DNA of 62,000 nt, taken from NCBI GenBank assembly GCA_009746045.1, contig RPFO01000667.1, positions 2,749,273 to 2,811,272 of the forward strand. The letters run 5' to 3'. Both the position numbers and the translations under genes were made by a program. Origin of the DNA: Mesostigma viride. Its lineage: Eukaryota > Streptophyta > Mesostigmatophyceae > Mesostigmatales > Mesostigmataceae. Below the pieces are notes generated by a model. The model was given only the letters and a program-made list of their open reading frames with translations, was not told where the DNA came from and did not search any database. Positions 57,891-62,000 of this stretch are shown here, in pieces (positions within the stretch are counted from its first letter, which is position 1; the number at the start of each line of letters is the position of its first letter).

Positions 57891-58795
57891 CTACTGCCAG
57901 TGTGAACTCCACTGAGCGGGGGGGAACTCCTCAGCCAGCAACCACACCCACCGCGGCACTTGCACCGCTAGAGCACGGTGCAGGCCCACGTAGTGGTCCA
58001 CCGACTTGAACTGGCGCCAACGCCCGCGCTTCTGGATGTCTGGGAGTGAAACGCCCTGCAGGTAGTCGTACGTTGCCCCACCATGTCGCATGGAGTAGGG
58101 CGGAAACATCCCCCGCAGGCCCAGAACATCCCACGCCGCGTGCCACCGACGAGAGAACTGGCTGTAGTTGAGGCTCCCAAACAAGGGCTCCTCGGGCTCC
58201 CGCCCAGCGCACAGGCGCTCGAGCACGTACAGCGAGAGGGGATCCTGCACCACCACCGCCTGTGCACCCCCCTTGGCTGTCTTGGGATCCCGCAGAAGAA
58301 GCGCGCCCAGTCCCCGCTGCCCCAGGCGACGGTCGCCACGCAGTGCCACGTCCCCCACTCGGAGCTTGAAGGCCTCCCCGATGCGCAGGTATTGCTGGAA
58401 AGTGATGACGCACACGGCTGCTGCCATGGGCGCCCCCTGCCAGCGGAGGAGCTGCACCACCAGGTAGAGCAGCTCCCACGGCACCGGATTGGGGCTATGC
58501 GTTTGCACGCGTCGCTGCCACCCGTACAGGAGCCGGCGGGCCTCGCGCCACCCCTGCACTTGGCTGGGGTAGTACAGTTGCAGCCCACACAGCGCCCTCA
58601 TGCACATGGAACGCCCTGCTCCCCCTCCATCCTCGTAGACAGACACGAGCCACTCGCAGAACACGCTCTCCGCTTCCTCCGGCGGTACAGCACCATAGGG
58701 CTCAGCCCACAGGAGGTACGCGATCACTGCGCGATGGTAGCTGCGCAGGGTCGCGGGCAGCACGGTGCTCTCCAGCAGTTCCTGCCGCCCTCCCG
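57891..58795 (-). CDS. Tyrosine recombinase of YR copy 3
   Basis: Intact recombinase frame to the stop at 57891, with QQYLRIGEAFKL, DPKTAKGGAQAVVV, YSMRHGGATYDYL, KRGRW and VDHYVGL. Almost the same as copy 1. It is out of frame with the upstream RNase H because one G is missing inside the 2A codons, so a product could arise here only by internal initiation or if that indel is an error. Confidence 0.85.
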
Positions 58796-58819
58796 GCCCG
58801 GGTTACTCTCCACATCGCC
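58796..58819 (-). other. 2A-like motif of YR copy 3, final Pro lost
   Basis: Encodes GDVESNPG and then Arg instead of Pro, because one G of the CCGGGGCCG run is absent. Ribosome skipping needs the final Pro, so this copy should not skip as read. Confidence 0.7.
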
Positions 58820-60765
58820 ATCGGCGGTAAGGTCCCGCACCCACCGGCCCCGGCTGGGCGCGTCAGCGGGGTTTCGCTCCGAGCGGATGTACACCCAGTG
58901 GTACCTGGTGTTGCTGGCACAGCCCAGGGCGGCAGCGCGGCGGCACCACGTGTTGAGGCGGTAAGATGATGACCGCCCCTTCACCACTGCGCCCACAACG
59001 GCGGTGTTATCCACCAGCCGTACGTGCCGTCGCCCCCACCGCGCCCGCGTGCGCAGCCCCCACTCCAGGCTCTGCACGGCTGCGCGCGCCTCTTTCTCAT
59101 TGATGTGCGCCCCCGCGTCCCTCCACCGGTGTTTCACCGCCACACGCCAGCGGGCGGTCGCCACCGCCCGATGTTCCCTCTCCCCCGTTCGCTCCACACC
59201 GACCTCTTCCGACCCGACACACAGAGTCTTCCACCCCTTCATTTCGCGGCAGTTGGACAAAGCCTTCACGTCTGCCTCTGCCAGACGGGCGTACACCACA
59301 CCGGAGCCCCGGCTCGACGCGTCACTGGCCACGACGGTGGTGTCCAGTGGCTGGTTGCGCTGCGCATGCACCAGGGGAGCCAGGCAGACAGCCGCCCAGA
59401 GCTCCCGGCGCACACTTGCCCAGAGTTGGAAGCGTCCTCCCTTGCGGAGGGCCAGCACTTGGTGGAGCATCCTGTAGGCGTGGAACCAGGTGCTTAGCAG
59501 ACTCCTGCGCAGCAGCTGGATCCATACCCAGCGTCCCAGTAGGGAGGCCAACTCATGGTAGCTTGCACGTCCCCGGGCCAGCACCGCCTCGGTGTCGTGG
59601 ACCAGGAGGGCCAGTCGCTTCGCCGACGGCCACAAGCTCCCATCTTGGTGAAACTCGATGCCCAGGATCTCCACAGCTTGACCTCCCGCGCCCGCTCGAC
59701 CTTTTTCTCATTCACCACCAGGCCAGCTGGCGCGTAGCACTCGGTGCATGCGCGGTCCAGCAGCGCGTTCGCCTCCGCTGCGCTGCGCGCGTGTGTGGTG
59801 CCCAGGTCGTCGATCATGACCAACTGCGCCGGCCGAGGAGGGTCCTCGGGCAGCAGCTGCCAGTCAAGTTCGGCGGCCCCCACCAACTCCATCCACTCCC
59901 GTCCTCCCTCACGCACTGTGCGCACCCCGAGCTGATGCATCGGGACGCTCACACTCAGCCCGGGGTTCAGCTTCCCCGGCCCGAACAGGGTCTGCATGTG
60001 CGCCACCTGCGCCAGCAGGACCGAGTGAGACCACCCCATCACCAGAACACGGAACCTGGGATAGAGCCGGCGGCGCTCCCCGGGCTGGCCGACCTCGTCC
60101 GACCAGACTGGGGGCAGCGCGAACCACTCCCGCCACTCCGTTGGCACGGAGAAGCGGTAGTAGTACGTCTCCAGGTCCGTTTTGCTCGAGTAGCTGGGCG
60201 CGCCCCCTGCCATCTCGGCCACCGCCCCCACATCTGGCAGGTAACAGCCGCCAGGGGTGAGGAACTTGTCGTTGCTCTGCACCATGTTGCAGATGAGTCG
60301 CTGGCGCTGGGCTGACGGGTCCACCACCCCTGGATCGCGCTTGGGCACGCCGAACAGGCCGTTGGTGACCGGGGGCTCCTCCTCGCTGTACTCTGTCATC
60401 CCGGTCTCCGCCAGCCGCACGCTCAGGCGCGCGTACTCTGTGTCGCTCGCACAGCCATGCGTCACTCGCCGTCGACGCCCTGGCTGCACTACCTCCTCCT
60501 CCCTCAAAATATTTTTTATGTTGCCATATACCTCCCTCCACTGGGGGGGAGGCAGTCCATCAGCGGCACGCTGCCCGCCACTCCGCCCGCGGGCAGCGCA
60601 AGTCTCTCTGGGACAATCATTTCATATTGCCCGTCGGGCCCATAGGGCCCAGACTCAACGTCATGCACCAGGTCCTCTGCCGCTACGGCTCTCAGCCGGC
60701 GCTCATGGACCTGGGCGGCAATCTCCAGCCCTTGTAGGGCCGCCTGCTGGGCAGCGGTGCAGGGA
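58820..60765 (-). pseudogene. YR copy 3 ORF2: reverse transcriptase and RNase H
   Basis: RT (NGLFGVPKRD, KTDLETYYYRF, MGWSHS, MIDDLG) is in one frame from about 60507 to 59690. A base missing near 59690 shifts to a second frame that carries EILGIEFHQ and all of RNase H uninterrupted (SDASSRGSG, HINEKEARAAVQSLEW, RLVDNTAVVG, RSERNPADAPSR). This copy shows the intact RNase H core that is frameshifted in copies 1 and 2. Another shift lies in the C-run near 60540. Confidence 0.85.
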
Positions 60766-61685
60766 GCCGTTGCCGTCGCCCCGCTAGTGCCGCGCCCTGG
60801 GGGCCCGCCGGCAGGCGTGGCCATTGCTGGCCCCGCCCCACACCCGGCCGCCCCCACAGGCGGTTCCCGTGTCCCCCCCACATCCAGTTCAGGCCTTCCA
60901 CGAGCCGGACCATGAGCAGCAAGCGTGCCCGCCGCCGCGTGGCTCGCTGCAGCCTGCGTCGTGAGCGCAGGCGGGACCGGTCGAGGGGCTGGACGGCCGG
61001 AACTGGGAGGGGGAACACGCCGCGCCCCCTCACTTCTGCTTGTTGCTGGCGGAGGAGGAGGCCACCGCCCCCCCATCCACCTTGGCCAGCACCGCCGCGC
61101 TGACCCGCGCGTCGTGCTCCTTCTTGGCGGCCTTGAGAGCCCGTCGCGCCGCCCTCGTCCGCTGGCTGCCGCTCTCCACCACCGGCAGCACGAAGGCGGC
61201 CTGGGCGACCCACGCGCCCTGGCCCCGCTCGCTCTCCACCACCATGAGTGACTCCACGATGCGTGCAAAGTACTCCATGCACGCGAGCTCGGTCACCGCC
61301 GTGACTCCCAGCTCCTTCACCGCCACGTCCAGGGCGTGGCACAGGTTGACCGCGATGTCCATGCGCTCGCGACTCTGCCACCCGCTGGTCTGGCCTGGCC
61401 CACGGATGAACATGGGCTTCAGGCCCTCCAGCCGGGCCCGCAGACTGCCCCCGTACCGGTCCTTGGCCGTTTGCAGGTACTCGGGCAGCACCCGCAGCTT
61501 GTACCGGTAGTCCTCCACCTCCCAAGGGATGCTGGTGGCAGTCCCCGGCAGGGCGACCCCCTTGGTCATGGGCACAGCCAACACCTGGCCGCTCGCTGGG
61601 TCGGCGCGACCCGGTAGGCGGTCCCTGCGGCGCCGGCTGCTGCTGCGCCGGCCCGAGTCGCTGCTGCTGTCGCTGCTGCTGCTGC

Positions 61686-61718
<33 letters not shown>

Positions 61719-62000
61719 AACGGCACGTGCGATGGCGGCACTTGGGACACTTGGCGCCTTGGCTCGCGCCGGTGCTGGGGCCACTGGTTTGGCGCCGGGC
61801 AGGATTGTCCCACCCCCCGCGCCCCTTGCTGGGCCGCTGGGTGTGAGCTGTGCAAGGGATACCCCTCTGCAGGCTCCTCGTCCCCCGCCACGGACGCGGG
61901 GGCCGTCACCCATCCCCCTGGCCGCCCGGGGCTCTTCCCCAGTGCCTGGGCCTCCAGCCCCCGGCCACCCGGCTCCCCAGTACCCCGGGGGGGAGCAGGC
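60766..62000 (-). pseudogene. YR copy 3 ORF1 and ORF2 start, divergent lineage
   Basis: ORF1 ends at about 61030 (SASNKQK-stop). Upstream it has a domain matching copy 1 ORF1 only in outline (PWEVEDYRYKLRVLPEYLQT against SVVWDVEDHKYHQRTAPKHM), a Cys/His region near 61740 and a CTG/CAG-encoded run. ORF2 overlaps in the -1 frame and begins around AEVRGRGVFPLPVPAVQPLD, like copy 1. Protein similarity to copies 1 and 2 falls abruptly upstream of about 60765. Confidence 0.7.
61670..61720. repeat. (CTG)n repeat in YR copy 3 ORF1
   Basis: CTGCTG runs, read as a serine or glutamine run depending on frame on the minus strand. Confidence 0.85.

Larger units (their letters stand above)
56724..62000 (-). 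mobile_element. Autonomous YR retrotransposon copy 3 (partial)
   Basis: Minus-strand element inserted in YR-3 ORF1: B2' 56724-56925, A2' 56926-57401, B1' 57402-57552, 3' hairpin region to 57890, recombinase, 2A, RNase H, RT, then ORF1, running past the window end. The part from 57402 to about 60765 is near-identical to copies 1 and 2; beyond that it diverges sharply. Confidence 0.85.

Overview
The window is a stretch of eukaryotic nuclear DNA made almost wholly of transposable elements nested in one another. I see no confident housekeeping gene, no rRNA or tRNA gene and no CRISPR array. The evidence for a eukaryote is spliced genes, copia, LINE, hAT and tyrosine-recombinase (YR) retrotransposons, and long microsatellites. 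The YR elements have split repeats (A1-ORFs-B1-A2-B2), like TOC1 of Chlamydomonas and Kangaroo of Volvox. With the GC-rich ORFs this suggests a green alga (inference, moderate confidence).

Layout. 1-3.7 kb: minus-strand copia-like element with Gag zinc knuckle, integrase, protease-like domain, RT and RNase H. 3.7-4.07 kb: 71-bp minisatellite. 4.1-5.5 kb: nothing recognised. 5.5-12.2 kb: a minus-strand LINE split by a non-autonomous YR element (NA-3, 6.4-11.4 kb), which itself holds a 1.8-kb TIR element. 12.2-39.5 kb: autonomous YR copy 2 (minus), split by NA-1 (12.8-35.0 kb, plus). NA-1 contains hAT-A (13.65-18.93 kb, with an R2-like LINE inside) and autonomous YR copy 1 (21.2-34.8 kb, plus). 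Copy 1 is in turn broken by an apparently intact hAT (hAT-B, 21.9-25.6 kb) and by NA-2 (27.1-30.4 kb). 39.7-55.2 kb: NA-4, split by a 12.3-kb element with perfect 56-bp terminal inverted repeats beginning CACTA. That element holds a small spliced gene, several satellites, a solo A-B repeat and a subterminal repeat array, but no transposase I can recognise. 55.2-62.0 kb: a third YR family (YR-3) interrupted by autonomous YR copy 3 (minus), which runs off the window.

The autonomous YR elements encode ORF1 (Gag-like), then RT, RNase H and a tyrosine recombinase. Between RNase H and recombinase all three copies carry a 2A-like ribosome-skipping motif, GDVESNPG. In copy 1 it is complete (NPGP) and in frame with the recombinase. 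This is the most striking observation: it implies that RT-RNase H and recombinase are made as separate proteins from one reading frame. Autonomous and non-autonomous elements also share small hairpins just upstream of the B1 repeat and a common A-repeat start, TGGTTGATCT, so the NA elements may be mobilised by the autonomous ones.

Most frameshifts lie in G/C homopolymers. They may be real decay or assembly error, and this matters for every claim about reading frame.
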